Below, in pieces: positions 7,148 through 14,926 of a stretch of DNA of 27,060 bases. The stretch spans positions 1 through 27,060 of the forward strand of contig USQO01000022.1 of assembly GCA_900556845.1 (NCBI GenBank). Direction: 5' to 3'. Positions within the stretch are counted from its first letter, which is position 1. Each line of letters begins with the position of its first letter. Origin of the DNA: an uncultured Bacteroides sp. Lineage in GTDB: Bacteria > Bacteroidota > Bacteroidia > Bacteroidales > Bacteroidaceae. A program made the position numbers and the translations under genes. A model generated the notes under the pieces. That model searched no databases, was not told the origin of the DNA, and worked only from the letters and a program-made list of their open reading frames with translations.

Positions 7148-7673
7148 AGAAGCTGAAATTTACGCTACCGTAGTGGCGATGCTCGATAAAGTGTGGGTTA
7201 TCTTCAAAGTTATAGTCTTTTCCGTGTTCCAGTACAAACAATCCGTCTGGTTTCAGCAGCTGATGAGCAAAGATACGTTCGGGTATACTGCCCAACTCTT
7301 TTAAGGCGTACGGAGGATCTGCAAAAATGAAATCGAACTGTTCTGTACATTTTTCTATGTATTTCAGGGCATCTCCGCGTAAAGGGAAGCATTTGTCTGT
7401 TTTTACCTCACGCATTACTTTGCTGATGAAAGCATGATGCTGCGGGTCTTTTTCAACAGAAATGACCCGGTCGCAGCCTCTGGATACCAGTTCAATGCTG
7501 ATACTTCCGGTACCGGCAAAAAGGTCGAGTGCTGTTACACCGTCTTCAAAGTCAATGTAATTATTGAGTACATTAAATAGGTTTTCTTTCGCAAAATCGG
7601 TTGTCGGTCTTGCCTTGAACGATGACGGAACGTCAAAGCGGCGACGTTTGTAAATACCACTGATTACTCGCAT
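7107..7673 (-). CDS. rsmD: 16S rRNA (guanine966-N2)-methyltransferase
   Basis: A 188-residue class I methyltransferase that uses S-adenosylmethionine to methylate G966 of 16S rRNA during 30S assembly. RsmD marks are the start MRVISGIYKRRRF, RPTTDFAKENLFNVL, the SAM-binding DLFAGTGS (50-57) and catalytic DPPY (119-122). It is the last gene of a three-gene operon. Its start overlaps the DUF3822 stop by 10 bases. Its 3' end overlaps the convergent cls by 41 bases, so no terminator fits between them. Confidence 0.95.
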   Translation of the reverse strand: MRVISGIYKRRRFDVPSSFKARPTTDFAKENLFNVLNNYIDFEDGVTALDLFAGTGSISIELVSRGCDRVISVEKDPQHHAFISKVMREVKTDKCFPLRGDALKYIEKCTEQFDFIFADPPYALKELGSIPERIFAHQLLKPDGLFVLEHGKDYNFEDNPHFIEHRHYGSVNFSFFKATVPADEQPTL

Positions 7674-8485
7674 GTCAATAAAGTTTGTATGTCAAATGGA
7701 ATTTCTTCTATCGGCGTATTACCAGACAGATGGTATTCCGCTTGTGGGTTAATAATGAAAACTTGTCGGATATAATTTTTCAGCGTTTCCAAAATGGGCT
7801 GATAGGTGCTTTTGCTTCCTGCCAACTGCAGTTCGTCATGTTCTTGGCTATATGCAAGCTGTTCCCATACTTTTAGCAAATAATAAATTTTGTCTGCAGG
7901 CTGTGCGCAGCTGAAGGTATTCAGAAATAATAATCTTCCGCGCTGGAAGGCTATGATTTCCATGTGGCTGTCGTGCAGATTTACAAATATCTTTTTGTTG
8001 TTTCCTATCTTGCTTCTGCTATAGAAATATTCGGCTAAAGGACTTACTGAGGCATAAAAGCGAGCTTGTGGAAACTGGTCGGTAAGCAACTGATGGGATA
8101 ACTTGTCAATTGAGAACAGTATTGCCATATTATTTTTACCCAATACGTTACAAAGAATCAGTTCGTTGGACTGCTTGGGGAGATTTTGATAGAAAATGCG
8201 TTCGGTTTGCTCGTCTTCATATAAGTCGAGTGGAACAGCGGTGAAACGATTGGTGTCAATGACAATATTTGTTTGTCTATAGGAGTGTTTGAATTCATCT
8301 TGTTCGGCCAGAAAAGTCTTTATGTTTGCTGAAAGTGAACGCTGTGGATTTACACTGAACGGTTTATGGTAAAAGCAGGAGCCTTCATCGAATGGGTTAT
8401 AGATAGAAAAAGAAAATCCATCCGTACTAAGACGGATGGATAAAGTATATTGTTCTGAATGATTCAAATCAATATGTTCTGCCAT
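7664..8485 (-). CDS. DUF3822 family protein, actin-like-fold look
   Basis: A 273-residue cytoplasmic protein of the Bacteroidetes DUF3822 family, usually found beside rsmD. No signal peptide or membrane helix is visible. Two strand-rich halves suggest the Hsp70/actin-like fold of PilM and GspL. The first begins YTLSIRLSTDGFSFSIYNP and contains VPLDLYEDEQTE. The second begins near residue 165 with KIFVNLHDSHMEIIAF and RGRLLFLNTFSC. Near the end QAEYHLSGNTP could be the last nucleotide-loop strand. The canonical ATP-binding DxG signatures are not preserved, so ATP binding is doubtful. The fold assignment is inference by eye. Three bases separate it from the upstream pseudopilin-like gene and it overlaps rsmD downstream. 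Confidence 0.8.
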   Translation of the reverse strand: MAEHIDLNHSEQYTLSIRLSTDGFSFSIYNPFDEGSCFYHKPFSVNPQRSLSANIKTFLAEQDEFKHSYRQTNIVIDTNRFTAVPLDLYEDEQTERIFYQNLPKQSNELILCNVLGKNNMAILFSIDKLSHQLLTDQFPQARFYASVSPLAEYFYSRSKIGNNKKIFVNLHDSHMEIIAFQRGRLLFLNTFSCAQPADKIYYLLKVWEQLAYSQEHDELQLAGSKSTYQPILETLKNYIRQVFIINPQAEYHLSGNTPIEEIPFDIQTLLTCE

Positions 8486-8488
8486 ATA

Positions 8489-9175
8489 TTATTCCCAGTT
8501 ACCTGCGTTGTTATTTGGCTGTTCAATATCACCTACTCTCAAACCAAGATATTTACCCAATTTGCCCTGCAGGTCTTTCAAGTTTCTTAATTCCTGATCG
8601 TTGATACCTTTCAGATATACATCGTATGCAACCTGAGCCTGGAACAAGTTCAAAGGAGCACCTGATTTAGTTGTATCGCTACGAGTTTCCATTTCGAATT
8701 TAGCACCGTTTCCGTAAGGAACAAATGCCAAAGAGTCAGCATTGAATCCTTTTGGGAAGATAGTATCCATAACGGCTACCCACATAGTATCACGTCTGAA
8801 GTTTTCAAGACCTTCTTTTTTAACTTCGTCCCATTTGTTGGTCTTTTTAGCTTTGTTGATGATTTCCATAGCTTTCTTTTCAGTCATACCGCTTTCAAGC
8901 TGAGCATCTGTCAAAGCACCTTCTTTCTTTACGAATGGTAATTTTGCTGTTTTAACGAAAGCAATCAGGGTATCGAAGCTCTTAGTGTAAGCACCTTTGT
9001 GCATTGTACGATACTCCATCTGGGCCTTACGGATGTTGATGAGGCGTTCGATAATAGCTTTTTCTCTGATAGCTTTTTCTTTGTCAAACTCGATAGGACC
9101 CATGATACTGCCATAGCATATGTATACTAAGCCAGCAACACAGGCAGCCAATACAAGATTAATAACTGTTTTCAT
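8489..9175 (-). CDS. Membrane-anchored protein with pseudopilin-like N-terminus, unknown function
   Basis: A 228-residue protein, first gene of the operon with DUF3822 and rsmD. I chose the ATG at 9175, since the next upstream ATG would add 13 basic residues before the hydrophobic helix and lies close to the -7 element. The helix covers about residues 4-24. After it comes a charged amphipathic helix (FDKEKAIREKAIIERLINI), then RKAQMEYRTMHKGAYTKSFDTLIAFV, which reads like the alpha-1 C-terminal half of type II secretion pseudopilins (residue pattern: aromatic, five to seven residues, GxY, then a DxL). No prepilin-peptidase Gly-Phe cleavage site is present. The C-terminal domain has a Lys/Glu-rich insertion and ends in an Asn-rich tail. 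Probable periplasmic domain with an inner-membrane anchor. Confidence 0.8.
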   Translation of the reverse strand: MKTVINLVLAACVAGLVYICYGSIMGPIEFDKEKAIREKAIIERLINIRKAQMEYRTMHKGAYTKSFDTLIAFVKTAKLPFVKKEGALTDAQLESGMTEKKAMEIINKAKKTNKWDEVKKEGLENFRRDTMWVAVMDTIFPKGFNADSLAFVPYGNGAKFEMETRSDTTKSGAPLNLFQAQVAYDVYLKGINDQELRNLKDLQGKLGKYLGLRVGDIEQPNNNAGNWE

Positions 9176-9211
9176 GATAATAATATGTTTTTTTAGTTTA
9201 TATTCGCATCG

Positions 9212-9244
9212 CAAAAATAAAATAAATAAATCTAATTACGCAAG
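9212..9244 (-). promoter_or_regulatory. Promoter of the pseudopilin-like/DUF3822/rsmD operon
   Basis: On the minus strand CTTG (complement of 9241-9244), a 21-base spacer and TATTTTTG (complement of 9212-9219) match the consensus with one -33 mismatch. The -7 element ends 36 bases before the start codon. Confidence 0.6.
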
Positions 9245-9271
9245 GTCAGCCAAACTTTTTAATTCAACCTT

Positions 9272-10690
9272 ATGTTAAATAATCAATTAGTACAGCAAAT
9301 TAAAGGAAATTTTCCGTATAAACCAACAGATGAACAAGAAAATGCATTACTTTCTTTTGCAAATTTTTTGATTGACTCGAATCCCGAGTCTGTTTTCTTG
9401 TTGAAAGGCTATGCCGGAACTGGAAAAACATCGTTGGTTGCGGCATGGGTGAAGACTTTGAATTCGATGGGATACCGTTGTGTCTTATTGGCTCCGACCG
9501 GAAGGGCGGCCAAGGTTTTTTCCTTGTATGCAGGTCAGGCTGCTTATACAATACATAAAAAAATATACAGGCAGAAGGTTTTTTCTAATGAGATGGATAA
9601 CTTCTTACTGGATAGGAATTTGCATCAGAAAACATTGTTCATTGTTGATGAGGCTTCAATGATATCAAACGACGGGTTGTCGGGAAATATGTTTGGTTCC
9701 GGACGGTTGCTAGACGATTTAATAATGTATGTGTATGCCAATGCCGGATGTCGTTTGTTGCTGGTTGGGGATACAGCCCAGCTACCTCCGGTGGGTGAGG
9801 AGGAAAGTATGGCTTTATCGGAACAGCATCTTGAGACCTATGGGCTTGGTGTGACGGAGTGTTTGCTTACGCAGGTGGTGCGCCAGGCTGCAGAGTCGGG
9901 AATTTTGTGGAATGCTACAAAGTTAAGACAAAAACTGGTGGAGGATGATTGGTTTGAGCTTCCTCGCATTGCTACCGAAGCGTTTAAGGATGTTGCCGTA
10001 GTACGTGGGAATGAATTGATAGAACTTATTGATTCCTGTTATGGTCAGGTAGGAATGGACGATACAATTATTATATGCCGCTCGAATAAAAGGGCTAATC
10101 TCTATAATAAAGGTATCAGGAATTCTATTTTGTATCGTGAAGACGAGCTCAATACAGGAGATATGCTGATGGTTGCCAAGAATAATTATTATTGGGGTAA
10201 GGACTGTAAAGAAGTGGACTTTATTGCGAACGGGGACGTTGCGGAAGTAAGACGTGTCAGGAGGGTTCGTGAAATGTATGGATTCCGTTTTGCAGATGTG
10301 GTGCTTTCTTTTCCTGATTATAATCATCTTGAATTGGAGGTGAAGATTTTATTGGAAACACTTCATTCGGATACTCCATCTTTGGCAAAGGAGGACAGTG
10401 ACAGGCTGTTTAAGGCTGTGATGGAGGATTATGCTGATATTAGCTCTCAGAAAGAGCGCATGAAAAAAATTAAGGAAGATCCTTATTATAATGCTTTGCA
10501 GGTGAAATATGCTTATGCAGTGACTTGCCATAAAGCTCAAGGTGGACAGTGGAGGCGGGTATTGCTGGATCAAGGATATATGACAGAGGAGATGCTTTCG
10601 CCAGATTATTACCGATGGCTTTATACAGCTTTTACCCGGGCAACAGAAAAGCTATATTTGGTGAATTGGCCGAAAGAACAAATTTTGTGA
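9272..10690 (+). CDS. SF1B DNA helicase, RecD2/Dda-like
   Basis: A 472-residue ATP-dependent helicase. Motif I (Walker A) is GYAGTGKTS (46-54). Motif Ia is LLAPTGRAAKVF. Motif II is LFIVDEAS (around 125). Motif III is LLLVGDTAQLPPVG. The C-terminal RecA-like domain ends with motif V, YAVTCHKAQGGQW, and motif VI, LYTAFTRATEKLYLV. The order and spacing match SF1B 5'-3' helicases such as T4 Dda and the RecD2 core. It lacks the long N-terminal extension of RecD2, so it is a short stand-alone form. It stands alone, transcribed divergently from the pseudopilin-like operon. A role in DNA repair or replication restart is inferred from the family; no partner gene is here. Confidence 0.9.
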   Translation: MLNNQLVQQIKGNFPYKPTDEQENALLSFANFLIDSNPESVFLLKGYAGTGKTSLVAAWVKTLNSMGYRCVLLAPTGRAAKVFSLYAGQAAYTIHKKIYRQKVFSNEMDNFLLDRNLHQKTLFIVDEASMISNDGLSGNMFGSGRLLDDLIMYVYANAGCRLLLVGDTAQLPPVGEEESMALSEQHLETYGLGVTECLLTQVVRQAAESGILWNATKLRQKLVEDDWFELPRIATEAFKDVAVVRGNELIELIDSCYGQVGMDDTIIICRSNKRANLYNKGIRNSILYREDELNTGDMLMVAKNNYYWGKDCKEVDFIANGDVAEVRRVRRVREMYGFRFADVVLSFPDYNHLELEVKILLETLHSDTPSLAKEDSDRLFKAVMEDYADISSQKERMKKIKEDPYYNALQVKYAYAVTCHKAQGGQWRRVLLDQGYMTEEMLSPDYYRWLYTAFTRATEKLYLVNWPKEQIL

Positions 10691-10691
10691 T

Positions 10692-10740
10692 AAAAACAAA
10701 AAAAGCGGCAGCCGTTTAAATTGTAACGACTGCTGCTTTG
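10692..10740 (-). terminator. Terminator of alaS
   Basis: Arms 10702-10716 and 10725-10739 form a 15-bp stem with one mismatch and one G-T wobble. On the minus strand it is followed by a T run (TTTTTTTGTTTTT). The plus-strand side has only a short T stretch, so it may stop the helicase transcript less efficiently. Confidence 0.82.
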
Positions 10741-10760
10741 TATATGAGTAGGGGGAATGA

Positions 10761-13379
10761 TTAGAACCCTGCCAGTTCGAGAACTTTGTCGACTGCAGCG
10801 CTCAATCCGTCTGGATTCTTACCACCTGCAGTAGCAAAATGAGGCTGACCGCCACCACCACCCTGAATCAGTTTGGCAGCTTCGCGAACCAGTTGTCCGG
10901 CATTCAATCCGGCTTTAACCTGATCTTCGCTCATGGTTACAGTAAGCAGTGGTTTGTTGTCGAATACGCTACCAATTACTACAAACAGGTTCTCGGTGAA
11001 TTGGCCTTTTAATTGGAAGGCGATATTTTTCACTGCATCAGCCGGTATTGGAAGTACGGCTTTGATAACCTTCACACCGTTGATTTCTTTAGTACTTTCA
11101 ATCAGCTTGTTCTTTACGGTTGCTTCTTTTTCTTTCATGAACTCTTCCATCTGTTTTTTCAGACCGGCATTTTCTTCGATGTATTTTGAAATAGCAGCTT
11201 TCAGGTCAGGAGCATTGTTGAACAAAGCTTTCAAGTCGTTGATAGTATCTTGTACGGTATCAAACATTTCTTCAACTTTAGCACCAGTAACAGCCTCAAT
11301 ACGGCGTACACCCGCTGCTACAGAGCTTTCTGAAATGATTTTTACCATACCAATCTTTCCGGTTGCAGATACGTGAGTACCACCGCAGAACTCGATAGAC
11401 GAACCGAACTGTACAACGCGTACTTCATCACCATATTTTTCACCGAACAATGCGATTGCACCCAGCTCTTTTGCCTTTTCGATAGGCAGATTGCGGTATT
11501 CAGTCAAAGGAACGTTTTCGCGGATTTTTGCATTAACCAGATGTTCAACTTCGCGAATCTGTTCCGGAGTCACTTTCTGGAAGTGAGAGAAGTCGAAACG
11601 CAGAGAATCTGGAGTAACCAGTGAACCTTTCTGTTCAACGTGTGTACCCAGTACCTGACGCAAAGCTTCGTCCAGCAAGTGTGTACATGAGTGGTTAGCA
11701 GCACAAGCAGCACGCTTGTCTGTATCTACACATGCCATCATTGGAGCATCCAGATGTTCCGGTAATTTTTTTGCAATATGGATAGGAAGATTATTTTCCT
11801 TCTTGGTATCAATGATATCGATTGTTTCGAATTCGTTTACCAATACACCAGTATCACCTACCTGACCACCACTTTCTGCATAGAAAGGAGTATCACTCAG
11901 TACTATCTGATAAAGCGTCTGGTTCTTTTGCTTAATCTGGCGGTAACGCAGGATGCTGGTTTCGTATTCAGTATAGTCGTAACCAACGAAAGTGGTTTCA
12001 CCTTCTTTCAGTGTAACCCAGTCGCCTGTTTCAACGGCAGCTGCGTTGCGGGCACGTTCTTTCTGTTTCTGCATTTCGGCTTCGAAGCCTTTTACATCGG
12101 CAGTAAGACCATTTTCGCGCAGAATCAGTTCGGTCAAGTCGAATGGGAATCCGAATGTGTCGTACAGTGTAAAGGCATCTACACCGCTGATTTCAGTTTT
12201 GCCGGCTGCTTTAGTTTCTGCCATAGTCTTTTCGAGCAGACGGATACCGGTTTCCAGTGTACGGAGGAATGATTCTTCTTCTTCCTTCATCACTTTTTCA
12301 ATCAGAGCCTGCTGAGCTTTCAGTTCAGGATAAGCGCCACCCATATTTTCAATCAAAACAGGAACCAGCTTATACATAAAGGCTTGTTTCTGTCCAAGGA
12401 ATGTGTAAGCGTAGCGAACGGCACGACGCAGGATTCGGCGGATTACATAACCAGCTTTTGCATTAGAAGGCAATTGTCCGTCGGTAATAGAGAAAGCGAT
12501 AGTGCGGATGTGATCGGCTACTACGCGCATAGCGATGTCTACTTTTTCGTCGTCGCCATATTTCTTGCCAGACAAATCACCGATAGCTTTGATGATTGGC
12601 TGGAAAACATCTGTATCGTAGTTGGAAGTTTTGCCTTGCAGTGTGCGTACCAGACGTTCGAATCCCATACCGGTATCGATAACTTTTGCTGGAAGCGGTT
12701 CCAGACTTCCGTCAGCTTTGCGGTTGTACTGCATGAACACCAAGTTCCAGATTTCGATAACCTGCGGATGGTCTTTGTTTACCAGCTGATTTCCCGGGAT
12801 AGCAGCTTTTTCTTCTGCAGAGCGAGAGTCGATGTGAATTTCAGAGCAAGGGCCACAAGGACCTGTATCACCCATTTCCCAGAAGTTGTCATGTTTGTTT
12901 CCGTTGATGATATGGTCTTCAGAGAAATACTGTGCCCAGTATCCTGCTGCTTCATCATCGCGTGAAAGGCCTTCATTGGGACTACCTTCGAAAACAGTTA
13001 CATATAAATCTTTAGGATCAAGTTTCAGAATGTTTACCAGGTATTCGTATGCCCAGTTGATTGCTTCTTTTTTGAAGTAATCACCGAATGACCAGTTACC
13101 CAGCATTTCGAACATGGTATGATGGTAAGTGTCGTGGCCTACTTCTTCCAAGTCGTTGTGTTTACCGCTTACGCGCAGACATTTCTGCGAATCGGTTACT
13201 CGGGTATATTTAGCCGGGTGGTTACCCAGGATTATATCCTTAAACTGGTTCATACCGGCATTGGTGAACATCAATGTTGGGTCATCTTTGATAACCATTG
13301 GTGCCGAAGGCACAATCTGATGTCCTTTTGACTCGAAGAACTTTACAAACGAGTCTCGGATTTCATTTGCTGTCAACAT
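10761..13379 (-). CDS. alaS: Alanyl-tRNA synthetase
   Basis: An 872-residue class II synthetase that charges tRNA-Ala and hydrolyses mischarged Ser/Gly. The catalytic domain opens with MLTANEIRDSFVKFFESKGH and contains the class II motif 1 region (PTLMFTNAGMNQFKD) and WEMGDTGPCGPCSEIH. The editing domain carries zinc-site motifs: HSCTHLLDEALRQVLG and CGGTHVSATG. A coiled segment and the C-Ala DHHA1-like domain (GGGGGQPHFATAGGK) close the protein. A longer reading from 13499 adds 40 non-homologous residues across the promoter, so I start at 13379, where AlaS homology begins. Full length, no missing motif. Confidence 0.98.
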   Translation of the reverse strand: MLTANEIRDSFVKFFESKGHQIVPSAPMVIKDDPTLMFTNAGMNQFKDIILGNHPAKYTRVTDSQKCLRVSGKHNDLEEVGHDTYHHTMFEMLGNWSFGDYFKKEAINWAYEYLVNILKLDPKDLYVTVFEGSPNEGLSRDDEAAGYWAQYFSEDHIINGNKHDNFWEMGDTGPCGPCSEIHIDSRSAEEKAAIPGNQLVNKDHPQVIEIWNLVFMQYNRKADGSLEPLPAKVIDTGMGFERLVRTLQGKTSNYDTDVFQPIIKAIGDLSGKKYGDDEKVDIAMRVVADHIRTIAFSITDGQLPSNAKAGYVIRRILRRAVRYAYTFLGQKQAFMYKLVPVLIENMGGAYPELKAQQALIEKVMKEEEESFLRTLETGIRLLEKTMAETKAAGKTEISGVDAFTLYDTFGFPFDLTELILRENGLTADVKGFEAEMQKQKERARNAAAVETGDWVTLKEGETTFVGYDYTEYETSILRYRQIKQKNQTLYQIVLSDTPFYAESGGQVGDTGVLVNEFETIDIIDTKKENNLPIHIAKKLPEHLDAPMMACVDTDKRAACAANHSCTHLLDEALRQVLGTHVEQKGSLVTPDSLRFDFSHFQKVTPEQIREVEHLVNAKIRENVPLTEYRNLPIEKAKELGAIALFGEKYGDEVRVVQFGSSIEFCGGTHVSATGKIGMVKIISESSVAAGVRRIEAVTGAKVEEMFDTVQDTINDLKALFNNAPDLKAAISKYIEENAGLKKQMEEFMKEKEATVKNKLIESTKEINGVKVIKAVLPIPADAVKNIAFQLKGQFTENLFVVIGSVFDNKPLLTVTMSEDQVKAGLNAGQLVREAAKLIQGGGGGQPHFATAGGKNPDGLSAAVDKVLELAGF

Positions 13380-13418
13380 ATTGTTATATTGTCTTGTAGT
13401 TAATATTCTAAAAATTGA

Positions 13419-13449
13419 TTTGCAAAGATAATCGGTTTTATTATTTTTG
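13419..13449 (+). promoter_or_regulatory. Promoter of the M23 peptidase gene
   Basis: TTTG (13419-13422), a 19-base spacer and TATTTTTG (13442-13449) fit the consensus exactly, 63 bases before the start codon. The element occupies the same DNA as the alaS promoter on the other strand, so the two may compete for polymerase. Confidence 0.68.
13423..13430 (-). promoter_or_regulatory. alaS -7 promoter element
   Basis: TATCTTTG on the minus strand is an exact TAnnTTTG match 43 bases before the alaS start. No TTTG stands at the usual -33 distance. It directly abuts the -33 element of the divergent M23 gene. Confidence 0.6.
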
Positions 13450-13512
13450 TCCGTATGTTTGGTGCAAAATATTGATGTTATGTACCTTAAATTACTCAAA
13501 AATTTTCATTGA

Positions 13513-14481
13513 ATGCGTAAAGTATACTATATATACAATCCAAAAACCAGAACATACGACCGGATTTATCCTACAATCCGTCAGCGTGCACTGAGTATGC
13601 TGAGGCGGCTTTTTGTGGGGATGGGACTGGGGGCCGGTTTTTTTATTGTTTTGCTGTTGCTTTTGGGGTCTCCTTCCGAAAAAGATCTTCGTATGGAAAA
13701 CTCACAGTTGCGTTCGCAATATACGATTTTGTCGCACCGGCTTGAAGAAGCTTTGGAAGTGATGCAGAGCATTCAACAGCGTGATGATAATTTGTATCGG
13801 GTTGTACTGCAGGCAGATCCGATTGCGGATGATGTGAGGAAGGTGAATTATGGAGGTTCCAGTCGCTATGAAGATTTGATGGGGATGGCTAACAGCAAAT
13901 TGGTGGTAGCTACCACTCAGAAAATGGACCTGCTGGCCAGACAGTTGTATGTTCAGTCAAAGTCGTTTGATCAGGTTGTCGAATTATGCAAAAATAAAGA
14001 TGAAATGTTGGAGTGTATTCCTGCTATCCAGCCTATTTCAAATAAAGATTTGCGTCAGACAGCTTCCGGATATGGAATGCGTATTGACCCGATATATAAA
14101 ACGGCCAAGTTTCATAGCGGAATGGACTTTTCTGCTCATCAGGGAACTCCTGTATATGCTACAGGGAATGGTAAGGTTGTTAAAGCTGGATGGGAAGGCT
14201 TGTATGGAAATACAATTATCATAAATCATGGTTTCGGTTACGAAACCCGCTATGCACATCTCTCTAAGATTGATGTCAGAGTAGGACAGAAGGTTGTTCG
14301 TGGAGAAACCATTGGTAAGGTCGGAAGTACAGGTAAAAGTACAGGTCCACACTTGCATTATGAAGTACATGTGAAAGGGGAGATTGTAAATCCAATCAAT
14401 TACTATTTTATGGATTTAAGTGCGGATGATTATGATAAGATGATTCAACTTGCAGCAAATCATGGAAAAGTATTCGATTAA
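13513..14481 (+). CDS. M23 family (LytM-like) peptidoglycan metallopeptidase, membrane-anchored
   Basis: A 322-residue protein. A basic N-terminus (residues 1-32) is followed by one membrane helix (about 34-52). A coiled coil (about 57-90, ENSQLRSQYTILSHRLEEAL) comes next, and the M23 domain is C-terminal (about 180-310). The zinc and catalytic residues are present: H201 and D205 in HSGMDFSA, and H280 and H282 in GPHLHYEVH. It should therefore be an active peptidoglycan endopeptidase, unlike degenerate EnvC/NlpD-type activators, although the coiled-coil layout recalls them. Topology is cytoplasmic N-terminus and periplasmic enzyme. A MerR-type regulator follows 23 bases downstream. Confidence 0.93.
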   Translation: MRKVYYIYNPKTRTYDRIYPTIRQRALSMLRRLFVGMGLGAGFFIVLLLLLGSPSEKDLRMENSQLRSQYTILSHRLEEALEVMQSIQQRDDNLYRVVLQADPIADDVRKVNYGGSSRYEDLMGMANSKLVVATTQKMDLLARQLYVQSKSFDQVVELCKNKDEMLECIPAIQPISNKDLRQTASGYGMRIDPIYKTAKFHSGMDFSAHQGTPVYATGNGKVVKAGWEGLYGNTIIINHGFGYETRYAHLSKIDVRVGQKVVRGETIGKVGSTGKSTGPHLHYEVHVKGEIVNPINYYFMDLSADDYDKMIQLAANHGKVFD

Positions 14482-14504
14482 TACTATAATAAACACAATA
14501 AGAT

Positions 14505-14852
14505 ATGGCTTTAAAAGTTGAGAAGGAGTTAAAATTGTATTATTCGATTAGCGAAGTGGCGAAAATGTTTAACGTCAACGAGTCGCTGTTGCGTTATTGG
14601 GAAAAGGAGTTCCCAATGATAGCTCCGAAAAAGACGGGTGGCAATGTACGTCAGTACAGAAAAGAAGACATTGAAACAATTCGCTTGGTTTATCACTTGG
14701 TGAAGGAGAAAGGCATGACCTTATCTGGAGCTAAACAGCGCTTGAAACAGAATAAGGAAAAGGCAGCATGTACAGTTGAGGTAATCGATAAGTTGAAGCA
14801 TATTAAAGAAGAGCTTGTGAATATGCGTAAGGAACTGGACTACCTTACTTGA
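14505..14852 (+). CDS. MerR family transcriptional regulator
   Basis: A 115-residue protein. The winged helix-turn-helix (about residues 11-80) shows YYSISEVAKMFNVNESLLRYWEKEF and GNVRQYRKEDIETI, typical of MerR. A coiled coil follows (about 83-113), which would serve as the dimer helix. There is no C-terminal effector domain or cysteine pair for metal binding, so no ligand can be assigned. It is 23 bases behind the M23 peptidase and probably in the same transcript, which suggests, but does not show, control of wall metabolism. Short MerR proteins beside M23 peptidases are common in Bacteroidetes in my recollection. Confidence 0.9.
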   Translation: MALKVEKELKLYYSISEVAKMFNVNESLLRYWEKEFPMIAPKKTGGNVRQYRKEDIETIRLVYHLVKEKGMTLSGAKQRLKQNKEKAACTVEVIDKLKHIKEELVNMRKELDYLT

Positions 14853-14875
14853 TGGAAATAATTGACAGATATAAC

Positions 14876-14916
14876 AAACGGGACTTTGACTGTGTGAAGT
14901 CTGGGTCCCGTTTTCA
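14876..14916. terminator. Bidirectional terminator between the MerR gene and rel
   Basis: The stem AAACGGGAC/GTCCCGTTT pairs 14876-14884 with 14905-14913. TTTT follows on the plus strand. On the minus strand the stem is followed by a weaker T-containing stretch. It lies between the convergent ends of the MerR gene and rel. Confidence 0.75.
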
Positions 14917-14926
14917 TTGTAAGATT

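Noticed and set aside
13380..13499. 40-residue N-terminal extension of AlaS
   Set aside because: It crosses the divergent promoters and has no similarity to AlaS. The family start MLTANEIR is at 13379.
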